Made by a program: the position numbers and the translations under genes. Of a stretch of DNA of 64,000 nt, positions 8,946 to 18,643 are shown piece after piece; positions within the stretch are counted from its first letter, which is position 1, and the number at the start of each line of letters is the position of its first letter. The notes beneath the pieces were generated by a model. That model saw nothing but the letters and a program-made list of their open reading frames with translations. It searched no databases and was not told where the DNA came from. The DNA comes from Candidatus Zhuqueibacterota bacterium (lineage in GTDB: Bacteria; Zhuqueibacterota; Zhuqueibacteria; Zhuqueibacterales; Geothermadaptataceae), in assembly GCA_030950365.1 (NCBI GenBank), contig JAUZRQ010000042.1, positions 40,166 to 104,165 on the forward strand. Direction: 5' to 3'.

Positions 8946-9563
8946 TTACAGCTTCTGCCGCTGCGCTTGCAGCCAGCGGTGCAGCCGCTGCACTTCCTCG
9001 TGCAAGTGCTTGAGCGAGCCGGTGTTCTGCACCACGAAATCGGCGCGTTTGACTTTCTCTTCTAGCGGCATCTGATGCGCCATGCGCGCCAGGATCTGCT
9101 CGCGCGTGCTGCCGTCCCGCTGCATGATCCAGCGGATGCGGTCTTCCAGCGGCGCGTACACCACAACCATCGCATCCATGTCCCGGTCCCAGCCGGTTTC
9201 GTAAAACAACGCCGCTTCGATGATGGCCACGATTTTGTCCTGCCTGGCCAGTTCGCGCAACTGGCGATCCACGTCCTGCATCACCCGCGGGTGCAAAATG
9301 CGGTTCAGCGCGGCCAGGGCTTCCGCATCGCCGAACACCTTTTCCGCCAGCAGCCGGCGATTGAGCGAGCCGTCGGCATGGTACACCTCGTCGCCGAACC
9401 GGGTTTTGATCTCGCGCACGGCTTCGGGATGGCTGACAGCGATCTGCTTGGCCAGCGAATCGGCATCGATGGTGGGGTAGCCCATCCGCTCCAGCGCCCG
9501 ACGCACTTCGGATTTGCCGCAGCCCATGTTTCCGGTCAATCCCACCTTCAGTATGCGTTTCAT
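8946..9563 (-). CDS. coaE: dephospho-CoA kinase
   Basis: A 205-residue P-loop kinase that phosphorylates the ribose 3'-OH of dephospho-CoA, the last step of coenzyme A synthesis. The Walker A loop is GLTGNMGCGKSEV at residues 8-20. The family signatures TIDADSLAKQIAV and FGDEVYHADGSLNRRLLAEKVF follow, then LNRILHPRVM and the ETGWDRDMDAMVVVYAP strand. The length is typical. Its ATG overlaps the TGA of the large subtilisin gene upstream (ATGA, 9560-9563), which suggests translational coupling even though the two products have no obvious functional link. The palindrome cluster follows its stop. Confidence 0.95.
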   Translation of the reverse strand: MKRILKVGLTGNMGCGKSEVRRALERMGYPTIDADSLAKQIAVSHPEAVREIKTRFGDEVYHADGSLNRRLLAEKVFGDAEALAALNRILHPRVMQDVDRQLRELARQDKIVAIIEAALFYETGWDRDMDAMVVVYAPLEDRIRWIMQRDGSTREQILARMAHQMPLEEKVKRADFVVQNTGSLKHLHEEVQRLHRWLQAQRQKL

Positions 9564-12500
9564 CGCACCACCGCCAGTTTGGTTGTTGCCTGCCCGCCCT
9601 GCAGGTCCCGGGCCAGGATGATGTAAATTCCCGCCGGCACCTGCACGCCGTTGTCATCCCTGCCGTTCCAAGGCACGCCGCCGTTGCCGTCGCTCTCGGT
9701 CAACCGGCACACCAACCGGCCCGACTCATCAAAGATAAGCACCTCCGCGCGCCGGGTCAATCCCGCAATGACGGCCGACTCGTGCACGGTCATATTAAAT
9801 GGATTTGGATAGGCGATGATTTTCCCAAGCTTTTCGGCTGCTAACAGCAGTCCGGCCGTGTCGCCTTCACCGCGGCGAATCATTCTACCATCCCGGCTTT
9901 TGACGCCGCGCACCACCACGCGGTAATCCCGGCCCAGCGCGCCCAGGCGGCTCACCGGCGCCAACATCAGGTCCACCGAATGCGGTTCTTGAACAACCGG
10001 CTCCACCCGCTCCAGCACCAGCGGTTCACTGAGCCGATAGTTCTCGGGCTGGAGCGCGGTCGCCGGATCGACGGGATCGCTGAAACGGAGCCGGATGCGC
10101 GATGGGCTGAGCGCGCGGGCGGCCACCAAATAAAACGGCGCGTCGGACGGCGGCACCTGAAAGTCCACCCGCACGGCTTCGGCCAGCGGCGCGCCGTCGG
10201 CATCGGTGACGCCGTCAAGGCGCAACTGATACGCGCCCGGTGACAGCGCGGCAAAACTCACGATGAGCTCGCGCCCGCCCTGCGCCAGCGCCACGCTGGC
10301 AATCTCGGCGAACGGTTGCAGACGGAAATGCACCGGGTTGCGCGCCTCTTCGGCAAGCGCCCGGTCAAAAAGCAAACTGATGAACCGTGGCGACACGAAT
10401 TGCGCCTGCACCAGCCTCGGGCCGCGGTGAGGCACCACCGAGACCACCGCCGACTGCCGGCTCTCCACGCCGCCACCAGTCAAGGCGGAAACGGCGTAAT
10501 AATACCGACGTCCCGCAACGGCGGTGGTGTCCACAAGCGCCGTCTCTGCCGTTTCGGCCAGAAATTGCAGCGAATCCGGCTGCGAACCGCGATACACGCG
10601 GTAGCCGATCGCTGCAGACACTGGCAGCCATTGCAGCCGCACCCGGGTTTCACCGAGGGCCGCTACGCGCAGCCCGGCCGGCGACGCCAGGGGCTGAACG
10701 TCGGGTTGCAGCCGCAGGGCCTCAATCGCCTCACCACGATTGAGATACAGCCGCGGCGCGCCGTTGCCCATATCCGCCACCAGCGCGGTGTTGCTGACCG
10801 ACGGCGCGTCATACCACACCGCCTGCAGGTTCCCGCTGGCCGGCTCATAGGCAAACACGTATACGTCCGGGAACACCGAGACAATCAGTTCATCGCGGCC
10901 ATCGCCGTCGAGGTCGCCGCTGCCCAGGCCGGAATCGAAATCCCTGGGTGATTGAAAGCCGAAAAAGCGTTGTTGCCAGAGGACGGCGTACTCATCGTTG
11001 CCGGTGGCAGTGTACACGCGCACCAGCCAGTGGCGCGCATCCAGTTCGTGCTCCTGATTCAGCGCTGGATCGGAATGGCTGGCCACGGCAAAATCGGCGC
11101 GGCCATCGCCGTCAAAATCGCCGCTGGTTAAAAAATCGATGGTATCCATCAGCGGCAGGCTGTCGGACCAGGTGTGGCGGAACCGGTCGTCGCCCTCGGC
11201 TTCGTACAGCACGATGTCGCCGTCATAATCGCCGTACAGCAGTTCCAGCGAGCCGTCACCGTCATAGTCGGCAATTTCCACATGCGGCACTCCGGTCAAA
11301 TTTGAGCCGGCGGTGGGATTCGGCAACTCGGCCACCTGCTCGAACCGATTGTCGCCAGTGTTTTCCAGCACCTGCCAGACGTCGCCGCGGCGGCCGATGA
11401 TTTCCATGCGCCCATCCTGATCCAGATCGGCATAGCGCGCCGCCCAGAAATCGCTGCTGTCGATCCACACGATCCGTTCCGGAAAGCCGCCGAGCCGCGT
11501 GGCCTCGTAAATGAAGCTGGTTTGTCCGAGGCCTCCCAGCAGTTCGAACAGGCCATCGGCGTCGGCGTCGCCCATGTCGCGCGGCACGCCGCGGTGGCCG
11601 GTCTGAAAGCGGAGCTGAAAACCGGCCGGCGTCCATTCGAACAGCGCGATCGGGCCGATGAGGCCATTGTCCGCATACCGCGCCATTGCGATTTCCCTCC
11701 CGCCGTTGTGATTGAAATCGGTGGTGCGCGGCATGAGAATGCCCGACGGCAATCGAACCGGGGTTTGTTGCAGCGACCAGCGCAGGGCCAAGCCTTTCCC
11801 GAACGTGATGCGGTACAGGCCATTGGCAAAATCGCTGCGGGTGCGCAGCCCGCTGCAGTTTTCGATATCGAAAAACAGCTCCACGTCCCGGCCGGAGGAA
11901 AGCAACTCGGAAAAATTGAACCGGTGCTCGCGGGTTTCAAAACGCAGCGGCACCGACCTGAACGACTCTGCAGTATCGGCCGGACGCCAGTGCAGCGTGG
12001 CCCGGCTCAGATCATCCACCTGCACCTGCAGCAACACGCTGCGGTGATCGCCATCCAACATGGGTAGAAATTCAGTGGACAAGATGCGCGGCGGTGTGCG
12101 GTCGAGAATCACACGCGTGAAATCGTCGTACCGGGCGCGGTTTTGCAAAATGGCCTGCAGCCGCAGCGTGTAGGTCGTATCCGGTAGCGTTTCAATGTCC
12201 CATACGGCGAGCGTGTCGGACAGCACCTGCCGCTGGCGCATGAGACGCAGCGTGTTCCAGCTTTCCGGCCGCGTGCCAACCCCGTAGCTCAGAATCACGC
12301 TCTCAACAAACGCACCAGCGGCCGTGCCGATGATCGGCACCGGACCGCGGGCGAATCCCGCATCCATGGCCGGCGAATCGATGCGCACCAGCACGCCATC
12401 CTCCACCTGCAACGCGGCGCGGGCATCCAGCAGACCGGCGCCGTAATACAGGTCCCAGCCTTCGTTGCCCAGATCCTGCGCCGTCGAAGTCAGCACGGCG

Positions 12501-13765
12501 CGTACGATCTCCGGCCCCCAATCGGGATGCCGGCTGAGCGCCAGCGCCGCCACGCCGGAGACAAACGGCGCTGCCGCCGAAGTGCCGGAAAACCGGCCGT
12601 ACTGCCCGTTCAGTTGCGTGGTCACGATCGCCTGCCCCGGCGCCACCAGGTCCAGGGTGGTGCCGTAGTTAGAAAACCCGGCCAGGCCCCGGTTGGGGGT
12701 GACCGCGCCCACGGAGATGGTTTCAGTGAATCCGGACGGATAGTGCGGTTCGTCGCTGCCGCTGTTGCCGGACGAGGCCACCAGCACCACGCCGCGAGCG
12801 TGGGCGAACTGCACCACATCACGCAGCAGCGGCGACACCACCACGTCGCCGAAACTCATGTTGATGACGCGGGCGCCATTCTGCACCGCATACAGGATGG
12901 CCGCCGCCACGTCGTCTTCTTCCAGAAAGCCCAGGCTGGTGCCGGCGCGCAGATTCATGATGCGCGTCTGCGGCGCCACGCCGCCCACGCCGATGCCGTT
13001 GCCGGCCCGCGCGGCAATGATGCCGGCCACCATGGTGCCGTGCCCGTTTTCATCCATGGGATCGGCATCGCGTGTTTGATAATCGCCGCCGTCGGCGAAG
13101 GTAGGGGCATCGGTGAAATCCCAACCGTGCACGTCATCCACGAAGCCGTTGCCGTCGTCATCCACGCCGTTGAAATCGCTGCTATCCGCGCGGCCGTTGC
13201 CGTTGATATCCTCGCCGGGATTGATCCACAACTGTCCGGCCAGGTCCGGATGCCGGTAATCCACGCCGGTATCGATGATGGCCACTGGAATGTCCGGCGA
13301 GCCGGTGGTGATGCGCCAGGCTTCGCGCAGGCGAATGGCGTCCCGGCCCCAGGCCTCGTCCAGCAACGGATCGCTGCCACTAATTTGATGAATCCGAAAC
13401 ACGTGATTGGGCTGGATGTACTCCACGGCCTCATGCGCTCGCAGGGCCTGCAGCCCGTCCCGGGAAAGCGTACCGCTGGCCGGTCGAAAAATTAAAATGC
13501 GCCGGAACGGCTCCGGAGCGGCCTGCGGAAACAGCCGAGCGATCCTGGCGGCGTCCGCATCCGGCAGCACCGTGGCCAAAATTCGCCGGAGCGCCGGAAC
13601 GGCCGCCGTTTTGGCCAGCAAAGCGCCATCGCGCAGTTTCACGATCCATTCGCCGGCCACGGATGAAGACGCTGTCTCGTGCGTGGGAATCTGACTAAAT
13701 CCGGGGTGGGCCACCAAAAGCAGGACGAAAAAGAGGCCTCGAAAAAACACGGCGCCGCCGGCCAT
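9560..13765 (-). CDS. secreted subtilisin-like protease with FG-GAP repeats and C-terminal sorting domain
   Basis: About 1400 residues. Signal peptide (MAGGAVFFRGLFFVLLLVAH, cut after GFSQ), a propeptide-like region to about residue 125, then an S8 domain with the Asp (VAIIDTGVDYRHPDL), His (NGHGTMVAGIIAA) and Ser (FSGTSAAAPFVSGVAAL) motifs. A long FG-GAP/VCBS stretch follows with DxDxDG calcium sites (DADADGLFELLGG, DLDQDGRMEI, DYDGDGSLELLYGDYDGD, DFDGDGRADFAVAS, DLDGDGRDELIV). Next come a fibronectin III domain and two Ig-like SwmB-type regions. The tail is FlgD/T9SS-like (IAYPNPFNMTV, WNGRDDNGVQVPAGIYII). I take ATG 13765 because the signal peptide begins there and it lies 14 bases after the preceding gene's stop; the longer frame starts inside that gene. 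Probably surface-attached or released, digesting proteins outside the cell. Confidence 0.9.
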   Translation of the reverse strand: MAGGAVFFRGLFFVLLLVAHPGFSQIPTHETASSSVAGEWIVKLRDGALLAKTAAVPALRRILATVLPDADAARIARLFPQAAPEPFRRILIFRPASGTLSRDGLQALRAHEAVEYIQPNHVFRIHQISGSDPLLDEAWGRDAIRLREAWRITTGSPDIPVAIIDTGVDYRHPDLAGQLWINPGEDINGNGRADSSDFNGVDDDGNGFVDDVHGWDFTDAPTFADGGDYQTRDADPMDENGHGTMVAGIIAARAGNGIGVGGVAPQTRIMNLRAGTSLGFLEEDDVAAAILYAVQNGARVINMSFGDVVVSPLLRDVVQFAHARGVVLVASSGNSGSDEPHYPSGFTETISVGAVTPNRGLAGFSNYGTTLDLVAPGQAIVTTQLNGQYGRFSGTSAAAPFVSGVAALALSRHPDWGPEIVRAVLTSTAQDLGNEGWDLYYGAGLLDARAALQVEDGVLVRIDSPAMDAGFARGPVPIIGTAAGAFVESVILSYGVGTRPESWNTLRLMRQRQVLSDTLAVWDIETLPDTTYTLRLQAILQNRARYDDFTRVILDRTPPRILSTEFLPMLDGDHRSVLLQVQVDDLSRATLHWRPADTAESFRSVPLRFETREHRFNFSELLSSGRDVELFFDIENCSGLRTRSDFANGLYRITFGKGLALRWSLQQTPVRLPSGILMPRTTDFNHNGGREIAMARYADNGLIGPIALFEWTPAGFQLRFQTGHRGVPRDMGDADADGLFELLGGLGQTSFIYEATRLGGFPERIVWIDSSDFWAARYADLDQDGRMEIIGRRGDVWQVLENTGDNRFEQVAELPNPTAGSNLTGVPHVEIADYDGDGSLELLYGDYDGDIVLYEAEGDDRFRHTWSDSLPLMDTIDFLTSGDFDGDGRADFAVASHSDPALNQEHELDARHWLVRVYTATGNDEYAVLWQQRFFGFQSPRDFDSGLGSGDLDGDGRDELIVSVFPDVYVFAYEPASGNLQAVWYDAPSVSNTALVADMGNGAPRLYLNRGEAIEALRLQPDVQPLASPAGLRVAALGETRVRLQWLPVSAAIGYRVYRGSQPDSLQFLAETAETALVDTTAVAGRRYYYAVSALTGGGVESRQSAVVSVVPHRGPRLVQAQFVSPRFISLLFDRALAEEARNPVHFRLQPFAEIASVALAQGGRELIVSFAALSPGAYQLRLDGVTDADGAPLAEAVRVDFQVPPSDAPFYLVAARALSPSRIRLRFSDPVDPATALQPENYRLSEPLVLERVEPVVQEPHSVDLMLAPVSRLGALGRDYRVVVRGVKSRDGRMIRRGEGDTAGLLLAAEKLGKIIAYPNPFNMTVHESAVIAGLTRRAEVLIFDESGRLVCRLTESDGNGGVPWNGRDDNGVQVPAGIYIILARDLQGGQATTKLAVVR

Positions 13766-13778
13766 CCGGCCCGGCCGG

Positions 13779-16700
13779 CTATTGCAGCACCATTTTGATG
13801 AGTCGATTGGGTTCGAACGCGCTGATGTTTTTTTCATGTCCATCCTGATCGAGAATCACAGACACGCCGATTTCGAAGCCGATGCATTCGCCCGGCTCAC
13901 ACAGCAGGCCGACTTCGGGTTGGCGGGCCACGGCCAATCGGTAGCGGTCGCCGCCCAGCGCCTGCCAGGTAAAGTGGATGATGGGGCCGAGCCGTTCATC
14001 CCAGAACGGCCATTTTTTCGGATGCCCGGCATTGAACACTCGCGCCCGGGCGCTTTGCGTATCGCCGGTGTGCAAACGAAATTCAAGATTGTCACGGCCC
14101 TGAAACCAGCCATTGGCGTTGGCATCGAGCAGCAGACGGATGCGGCGCTGGGGCGGCGCCTGCATGATCAGCACCAGGGAGTCGGGACGATAGCGCGCCC
14201 ACACCGAATACGGCGCGCGCCGGTCCTGCGACCGGGCCACGAGCGCCGGTTCCGCCGGATGTCGCGGCACGCGCATGGGAAACGGCACCAGCGGCCACGG
14301 ATCGCGGCCGTCGGGCAGGCCATCGCCATCGGTGTCGGCCGCGGTAAGATTGGCAAACCGCGCGGGAGCGGCATAGATCTCGCCCTGCCCTTCGACGATC
14401 CAGTTGGCGAAGGCGATTTCCTCCAGATCCGGCACGCCATCGCCATCACTGTCTTTGCGCCGCGGATCGCTTCCCAGCCGGCGTTCGTCCATGGGCAGCT
14501 CCGGCGCGTCATCCGGAATGCCATCGCCGTCGGCGTCATCGGCAAAACGCAGCCGGCCGTATTTCAGCGCGAACCACTGGTCCCCGGGCCACTGCCGCAA
14601 AATGTAGGCATTGCCGTCGAAGTGCTCGCCGAAATCCGCCGCCGTTCCAGCCACGGGCGCAAAATGATTGAACCAGTATTCGGGGAACCCACTGCACGCA
14701 AACAGCTCATCCAATTGATGATGGAACTCGTGCACCAGCAACCAGTTGTTGCCGGACGCGTGATAGGCGTGCGTCGCTTCCCACCAGGAGATACCGTAGC
14801 GGCCGTTTGCGCCGATGCCCTCGGTGAACGCGCCGCCGCGGCCCCGCAGCTCCCAGCGGCCGGTATCCGGACGGTAATCGCGAATGCAGGCAATATAGAA
14901 TATCGCCTGGATTTTCGCAAGATTCCCGCCGGATTGTTGCAAAATTTTATCAATCCACGCCTGGCGCGGCGGATAATACGCCGCCTCGCCGAAAATCCGC
15001 CGCCGCTCCAGCAAGGAATCGATGATGACATAATGCAATTTCAAATGCAGCCGCATGCGCGAATTCATCCAGTAAAACCGGCGGCCGGCTTCGAGCTGCG
15101 CCCGGATGCGCTGCACCTCGCCTCCCGGCAGCGGCGGCATGGCCGGCCATTCCGGCGTGACCCGGCCCGAATCAATGACATTGGTAAACAGGATGACGAG
15201 GCCTTCCAGTTCCATGAATGGCGTCTTGCCGGGCAGCGGCGGTGCCATCCAGTACCGCCGGCCCATGAGCGGACGGTCGGCCGGCAAACTGCGCGCCAGC
15301 GGGCCGTAGCGAAACCGCAGCAACGTGGCCGGCCGGGGAATCGGCACCCGGGCCTGCAGCTCGCCGGCTCTGAGCGACATCCGCACCGGGAGTACGGCGC
15401 CGGAACGGCGGTCCGCGATCTTCAGCACCGGTTCGACGCCGGACGGCGCCCGGAAGCCGACCCGCAGCTCGCCCGCTTGCCATTGCAGGCGCGGCTCCGG
15501 CCAGGCGGACATCCCGGCCGGTAGCAGCAACAGCCGGTTGTTGAGCGCATCGGCGATAATCACCTGTCCGTCATGCAGAGCCATTTGCGCGGGCAGAATG
15601 ACCGGTGCGTGGGTCTGCAGATCGAGACGGGCCAGGCGGTGGCCGGCAGAGTCGTAGCGTTCGATGCGCTGGCCGACGAGCAGCCACAGCCGCTCGCCCA
15701 CCCACAGCAGGTCGCGGATGGGGCCGGGTGGCGCGGTAAAGGCCGCCGTTTCGCGGTATTCCGGCGCGCGGCCCCCGAACAGGCGAACCTGCAACCGTTT
15801 GCCATCGACCACGGCAAGCCGGTCGCGGCGGAAAGCCATGGCGGTCACCTGCCAGTCCGGCTGGGAAAACCCGCCGGCGGCTTTCCCGTCGGGATCGAAA
15901 AAGCGAACCACACGGCCATCGGTGACGGCCAGCAGCGGCTCCTCGGCCGGCACCGCAGCGATATCGATCGGCCGCTTCACCACCGGCGGCAGGCTGCGTC
16001 GCCAGCGACCACGGCGATGGAACAGATGCACGCGGTGATTGAGGGTATCCAGCACGGCCAGGGTTTCGCCCACGGCAGCCAGTTTCAGCGGCCGCCAGTC
16101 GCGCGCGGTGGGGCGCGCTGGCTCTTCTGCATACAACCGATCCATTTCGCGGCCTTGCGCATCGATGCGCCGCACCTCGCCGCGGCCCGGTTCGGCCACC
16201 CAGATATCGCCGGATGGAGTGACGGCCACGGCGCGCGGCCAGGCCAGCGCATCACGGGAATGCCCTGCTTCCAGCCGGCGCAGGCGCACATCATCAAAAC
16301 AGGCATGGCCGCCGGAATTTTGCAGGCCCACATAGCCAGAGGCCCATGTCAGCGGTTCGGGATCGCCTACAGGTTGGCCATCCACGAAAAAAGCGTAGGT
16401 TCGGGTGTTCAGGTCCACCCGCAACCGGAGCTCATGCCAGGCCGAATCCAGCACGTTCACAGGGGATTCGGCGACGCGTGTGGCCTGATAGCTGCCGTTC
16501 AAAAAATAGCCCATTAGCACCTGCCGGCCATCCAACCGCAGCATCTGGGCGTAATCAGTGCCATCGAAACTCTCGCTGAACAAGAAAAACCCCGCACCGG
16601 CCTGATCAGCGGGGAAGCGGCAGCGCGCGGTGATTTCAAACGAAACATCGATCCAGATGGGTAGCATCAGGCCGTTGTCATAATCGCCCGAGGTTTCGCA

Positions 16701-16877
16701 CACATGACCGGAATCCGCCAGCCAGACGCCATTTATGACCCTCCAGGTGGTCGATGACGGCGGCAGTCCGGGAACCGTGTTGGAGAAATCATCCAGAAAC
16801 AGGGTTTGTGCGAACATGGCAGCCGGCCAGAACAGGCCGGCAAGCACGTACCAAACGAACCGACGGCTGAGTTTCAT
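13779..16877 (-). CDS. large secreted multidomain protein with a HExxH zinc motif and TSP3 calcium repeats
   Basis: About 1030 residues. Signal peptide (KLSRRFVWYVLAGLFWPAAMFAQ), then a jelly-roll like 3-keto-disaccharide hydrolase / LamG domain (FLDDFSNTVPGLPPS, WYHELRLRVDLNTR-like strands). A six-bladed NHL-like propeller follows to about residue 480. The next region holds LLVHEFHHQLDELF (near residue 715), a HExxH zinc-protease signature. Three thrombospondin-type-3 calcium loops follow (DADGDGIPDDAPE, KDSDGDGVPDLEE, ADTDGDGLPDGRD). The C-terminus is beta-rich and I see no sorting tail. ATG 16877 is preceded by GGAGAGTG. It lies directly upstream of the subtilisin and is probably in the same operon. 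Whether the HExxH is catalytic is not proven; I do not recognise the full family. Confidence 0.65.
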   Translation of the reverse strand: MKLSRRFVWYVLAGLFWPAAMFAQTLFLDDFSNTVPGLPPSSTTWRVINGVWLADSGHVCETSGDYDNGLMLPIWIDVSFEITARCRFPADQAGAGFFLFSESFDGTDYAQMLRLDGRQVLMGYFLNGSYQATRVAESPVNVLDSAWHELRLRVDLNTRTYAFFVDGQPVGDPEPLTWASGYVGLQNSGGHACFDDVRLRRLEAGHSRDALAWPRAVAVTPSGDIWVAEPGRGEVRRIDAQGREMDRLYAEEPARPTARDWRPLKLAAVGETLAVLDTLNHRVHLFHRRGRWRRSLPPVVKRPIDIAAVPAEEPLLAVTDGRVVRFFDPDGKAAGGFSQPDWQVTAMAFRRDRLAVVDGKRLQVRLFGGRAPEYRETAAFTAPPGPIRDLLWVGERLWLLVGQRIERYDSAGHRLARLDLQTHAPVILPAQMALHDGQVIIADALNNRLLLLPAGMSAWPEPRLQWQAGELRVGFRAPSGVEPVLKIADRRSGAVLPVRMSLRAGELQARVPIPRPATLLRFRYGPLARSLPADRPLMGRRYWMAPPLPGKTPFMELEGLVILFTNVIDSGRVTPEWPAMPPLPGGEVQRIRAQLEAGRRFYWMNSRMRLHLKLHYVIIDSLLERRRIFGEAAYYPPRQAWIDKILQQSGGNLAKIQAIFYIACIRDYRPDTGRWELRGRGGAFTEGIGANGRYGISWWEATHAYHASGNNWLLVHEFHHQLDELFACSGFPEYWFNHFAPVAGTAADFGEHFDGNAYILRQWPGDQWFALKYGRLRFADDADGDGIPDDAPELPMDERRLGSDPRRKDSDGDGVPDLEEIAFANWIVEGQGEIYAAPARFANLTAADTDGDGLPDGRDPWPLVPFPMRVPRHPAEPALVARSQDRRAPYSVWARYRPDSLVLIMQAPPQRRIRLLLDANANGWFQGRDNLEFRLHTGDTQSARARVFNAGHPKKWPFWDERLGPIIHFTWQALGGDRYRLAVARQPEVGLLCEPGECIGFEIGVSVILDQDGHEKNISAFEPNRLIKMVLQ

Positions 16878-17150
16878 CACTCTCCGGTAGGCAGTTGATT
16901 GGGCTACAATCCGAATGTGTAGTGATCGGGTAAAATGAAAAAGCATCCTTCTCGCAGAATTCACCGGGCGCGACTTTTAAATGGAACACGAAGGAGACGG
17001 ATGACGCGGCTGTCCACGAATTTTCACGTTGAGAGTAACCGCTTCTTCATTTTGGGCAATCTAAATGCTCCAACACCGCTCCGACAGTGTTTGGGTCTAT
17101 CATGAATTTCTGGCCAATAATACACGGTTACAAACCATGTAAGATTGGGT

Positions 17151-17729
17151 TTAATCCATCACCTTCAAAAACACATCCTCAAACCGCGCTGCGCCGATTT
17201 GGCTGATGCCGAGATAGAGCACGAGTTCCACCGTGTCGTCCGGCAACCGCACCTCCTGCCGCACAAAGTGATACCGGCCATCGGCCGGCACCGGCGGCAA
17301 TTCCACCGAAAACAGCGTTTGTCCCTTTACCGGCCGGCGACGCTCGTATTCGATGCCGAACCGCACCTGCGGCTGCCCGCTGACTTTGACCCAGCCACCG
17401 AAACGGACGGTTTGCCCGCGCGGCAACGGCCGGATTTTCTGCGTCCAGCCGTGCAGCGCCTGCGGCACCCGCGGATGCCGACGAATGGCCACGTACGCGC
17501 TTCTCCTGCCGCTACGCGCATCGCGATCGGCGAAGCGCAAGACCGCGTACTCGGAAAATCCCACCGGCGCCGATCGCGTCCAGCCCGTGTCCTGCTCAAA
17601 ACTGCCGTTGCGCACGAGGTATGTGTCTGGCGGCGCTTTGCGCACCAACGGCAACCTCGACGGCGCGCAGCCAGCACCCCAGACCGCAACGATCAAGGCA
17701 AACGCTATGATTCGGGCCAGAGCATGCAT
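17151..17729 (-). CDS. lipoprotein with a carbohydrate-binding-like domain
   Basis: A 192-residue lipoprotein: MHALARIIAFALIVAVWGAGC gives a signal peptide with a GAGC lipobox. The rest is one beta-sandwich that begins LVRNGSFEQDTGW, the usual opening of CBM4/9-like carbohydrate-binding modules, with WTQKIRPLPRGQTVRFGGWVKV and YHFVRQEVRLPDD typical of that fold. ATG 17729 is preceded by CAGGAGATAAAA; the longer frame (from 17786) runs into the neighbouring gene and lacks a signal. It follows the glycosyltransferase gene by two bases and so belongs to that operon, and may bind or present a polysaccharide at the cell surface. The ligand cannot be told. Confidence 0.7.
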   Translation of the reverse strand: MHALARIIAFALIVAVWGAGCAPSRLPLVRKAPPDTYLVRNGSFEQDTGWTRSAPVGFSEYAVLRFADRDARSGRRSAYVAIRRHPRVPQALHGWTQKIRPLPRGQTVRFGGWVKVSGQPQVRFGIEYERRRPVKGQTLFSVELPPVPADGRYHFVRQEVRLPDDTVELVLYLGISQIGAARFEDVFLKVMD

Positions 17730-17731
17730 TT

Positions 17732-18643
17732 TTATCTCCTGCGAAACAGGCGGTGAAAAGCGAACCGAAGCCAACCAGTTTTCCACAACAGCAGACTGGT
17801 GGCCACGTTCAATAAAAAATAGCGCGGCTGCGGATAATATTTCCAGAAATATCGCACAAATGAGCGGTGCGAAGTAAGAATCATCTGCGGCCGGTTGGCC
17901 AGCACGCTGCTCCCCTTGTGGTGAAACACCTGCACCGATGGCTCAAACCAGATCCGGTATCCGGCCCGCTTCACCCGCTGGCACCAGTCCACGTCGCTGA
18001 AAAACATGGGAAAGCGTTCATCCCACTCGCCCACCTGTTGCACCACCTCCCGGCAGGCCAGCAGAAACGCTCCCTGGGGTTGGGCCACCTCACGCGGCGA
18101 GCGGTGATCGAAATCGCCCATTTTCCAGCCATTGAACAGCCGGCTACGCGGAAACAGCAAGGCCAGGCCGGTGAAGTGGAACCACACGTCGCGGTGGCGC
18201 ACAAACCGCCTGCAGCTCGGCTGCACGCGGCCGTTGGTATGGCGAAGCTGCGGCGCGATCACGCCGATGTCCGGACGCTGCTGCAGAACTTCGCGCAGCC
18301 GCCGCAGGGCGTAGTCGGTCAACTGTGTGTCCGGATTCAGGAACAGAATCCACCGCGCATCGGCACGGGCCAGCCCCTGATTGACCGCATGCGTGAAGCC
18401 CCAATTGCGGTCGTTTTCGATGAGGTCAATGGACATGTTGTCGGGGGACGTTTCGGCCCACTGCCGGATGGCTGGCACGGTGCCGTCGGCGGAATGATTG
18501 TCCACGATGATGATCTGAAACCGGGCGCCGGGATCCGCGTCCGGCAGGGATTGCAGGCAGGTCAGCACCTCGTCGCGGCTATTGTAAGTGACGAGGATGA
18601 CGGCATAGTCGAATACGGGCTTATTCGATGATGACGAGTTCAC
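17732..18643 (-). CDS. family 2 glycosyltransferase (rhamnosyltransferase-like)
   Basis: A 303-residue GT2 enzyme of the WcaA/rhamnosyltransferase type. It has AVILVTYNSRDEVLTCLQSL at the start, IIIVDNHSADGTVPAI, ENDRNWGFTHAVNQGL, the metal-binding LFLNPDTQLTDYAL, and the acceptor-side GAFLLACREVVQQVGEWDE with DVDWCQRVKRAGYRIWFEP. The final 40 residues hold a hydrophobic stretch. Likely adds a sugar to a lipopolysaccharide or exopolysaccharide precursor at the inner face of the membrane. The start is GTG 18643, overlapping the last codons of the M24 peptidase gene by 23 bases; no better in-frame start exists before the first motif. It is followed by the lipoprotein gene with a 2-base gap. Confidence 0.9.
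   Translation of the reverse strand: MNSSSSNKPVFDYAVILVTYNSRDEVLTCLQSLPDADPGARFQIIIVDNHSADGTVPAIRQWAETSPDNMSIDLIENDRNWGFTHAVNQGLARADARWILFLNPDTQLTDYALRRLREVLQQRPDIGVIAPQLRHTNGRVQPSCRRFVRHRDVWFHFTGLALLFPRSRLFNGWKMGDFDHRSPREVAQPQGAFLLACREVVQQVGEWDERFPMFFSDVDWCQRVKRAGYRIWFEPSVQVFHHKGSSVLANRPQMILTSHRSFVRYFWKYYPQPRYFLLNVATSLLLWKTGWLRFAFHRLFRRR

Noticed and set aside
13782..15524. A 580-residue open frame on the plus strand
   Set aside because: It is the complement of the secreted multidomain gene; high G+C removes stops. No family features, ribosome site or codon logic.
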